Shown one piece after another: positions 63,570 to 64,000 of a DNA stretch of 64,000 bases (position 1 is the stretch's first letter; every line of letters begins with the position of its first letter). The stretch covers positions 88,437 through 152,436 of the forward strand of contig CALFPJ010000020.1 in the NCBI GenBank assembly GCA_937919655.1, given 5' to 3'. The stretch comes from an uncultured Gemmatimonadales bacterium. Its GTDB lineage: Bacteria; Gemmatimonadota; Gemmatimonadetes; Longimicrobiales; Gaopeijiaceae. The position numbers were made by a program, and so were the translations under genes. The notes under the pieces are model-generated. The model saw only the letters and a list, made by a program, of their open reading frames with translations, ran no database searches and had not been told where the DNA came from.

Positions 63570-64000
63570 ATGATCGGGTCCGTTCTGCAACGCGCGCTGG
63601 CAGTCTCCGCGCTCATTGTTCTTTCCACACCAGCGCCTGCGGTCTCGCAGGCACTCTCTTCCGAAGCACTCTCTGCGCTGAGCTTCCGCCACATCGGTGT
63701 GGTCGGAAACCGCATCGCCTCGGTCGCCGGAGTGCCCGGCAATCCTCTGGTTTATTACGCCGGGGCGGCTTCAGGTGGGCTTTGGAAGACCGATGACGGC
63801 GGTACGCTTTGGCGACCGGTGTTCGACGATCAAGACGTCCACTCGGTGGGTGCGCTGGCCGTCTCGTCATCCGACAATCAGATCGTGTGGGCTGGCACAG
63901 GTGAGCCTCACATCAGGTCCAATGTCACGGTCGGCGACGGGGTATACCGCTCGACGGACGGCGGCGACCACTGGGACCATATGGGGCTCGATGTGACAGG
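63570..64000 (+). CDS. Exported BNR/VPS10-sortilin-like repeat protein (partial)
   Basis: The gene runs off the right edge; 143 codons are visible from ATG 63570, with GGAG 5 bp upstream. Signal peptide (core about 8-22, cleavage near AVSQA). The mature protein starts with LSFRHIGVVGNRIASVAGVPGNP, followed by YYAGAASGGLWKTDDGG and GVYRSTDGGDHW, the Asp-box (S/T-x-D-x-G-x-T/H-W) repeats of BNR and sortilin-type beta propellers. Such proteins in this group are often about 1000 residues long. Function unknown; glycan or protein binding is possible. Confidence 0.88.
   Translation, partial: MIGSVLQRALAVSALIVLSTPAPAVSQALSSEALSALSFRHIGVVGNRIASVAGVPGNPLVYYAGAASGGLWKTDDGGTLWRPVFDDQDVHSVGALAVSSSDNQIVWAGTGEPHIRSNVTVGDGVYRSTDGGDHWDHMGLDVT

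Noticed and set aside
1..64000. CRISPR arrays, insertion sequences, transposases, phage genes, tRNA or rRNA genes
   Set aside because: No regularly spaced repeats, terminal inverted repeats with transposase, phage structural genes or cloverleaf-like sequences were found by reading the intergenic regions.

Overview
The window reads as one contiguous, high-GC, Gram-negative bacterial chromosome segment. An outer membrane is implied by a TolC channel, a porin-like protein, several lipoproteins and many Sec-exported enzymes. Duplicated-type FtsX permeases paired with PadR, a DUF5117-type exported metalloprotease, exported gamma-glutamyltransferase, M20 and M28 hydrolases, and a BNR/sortilin-like protein at the right edge fit Gemmatimonadota best and Acidobacteriota second. 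This is an inference from gene content; no rRNA or tRNA gene is visible.

Layout. 0.1-9.9 kb: a leftward heavy-metal (probably copper) region with a three-part HME-RND efflux pump (permease, adaptor, TolC), a small His-rich exported protein, decayed accessory genes (copC, a DUF4198 gene, an NTF2-like fragment) and a sensor kinase/response regulator pair. 10-14 kb: a tightly packed five-gene operon for an exported flavin redox system (ApbE, porin, FMN-bind protein, four-helix His-rich membrane protein, NTF2-like lipoprotein) behind a 17-bp Fur-like palindrome. 14-18.4 kb: a cyclic-nucleotide-binding protein, then the copper module csoR-copZ-copA behind a C/G-run palindrome. 18.5-27.9 kb: pdxH, a wrecked ABC permease with PadR, DUF2461, lactate permease, a single-domain receiver, a GT-B glycosyltransferase with a creatininase-family amidohydrolase, an Ntn asparaginase and a broken GT2. 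27.9-32.3 kb: a methionine/aspartate operon (metX-metB-aspartate kinase-asd) controlled by a SAM-I riboswitch, with a helix positioned to hide the metX ribosome binding site.

32.4-44.3 kb: DUF454 protein, a 1141-residue CPBP-type membrane protease with a duplicated soluble domain, an exported zinc metalloprotease, a phytol/dolichol-kinase-like enzyme, an M28 peptidase coupled to a YfcC-like carrier, and an MFS transporter fused to a Nudix hydrolase. 44.3-52 kb: a leftward series with an RNA cytosine methyltransferase, GroES-like protein, PfkB kinase, NupC transporter, tandem NTF2-like lipoprotein and a frameshifted SulP transporter with STAS and cNMP domains; several of these overlap by 4 bp. 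52-55.2 kb: a small cluster of unknown product (ATP-grasp-like, GT2, STELLO-like). 55.2-64 kb: gamma-glutamyltransferase, AbgB-like M20 hydrolase, a second broken duplicated permease with a strong terminator, two YeeE/YedE half-proteins, a coiled-coil exported protein, a small membrane protein and the start of a BNR-repeat protein.

The most unusual overall property is the number of interrupted genes. At least eight loci carry premature stops or frameshifts inside otherwise recognisable frames; every premature stop seen is TAG or TAA, and one lies in aspartate kinase, where the frame downstream is still intact and couples to asd. Many long genes (1027, 1141, 836 and 761 residues) are uninterrupted, so damage is not uniform. 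Real gene decay and assembly error cannot be separated from the sequence alone.
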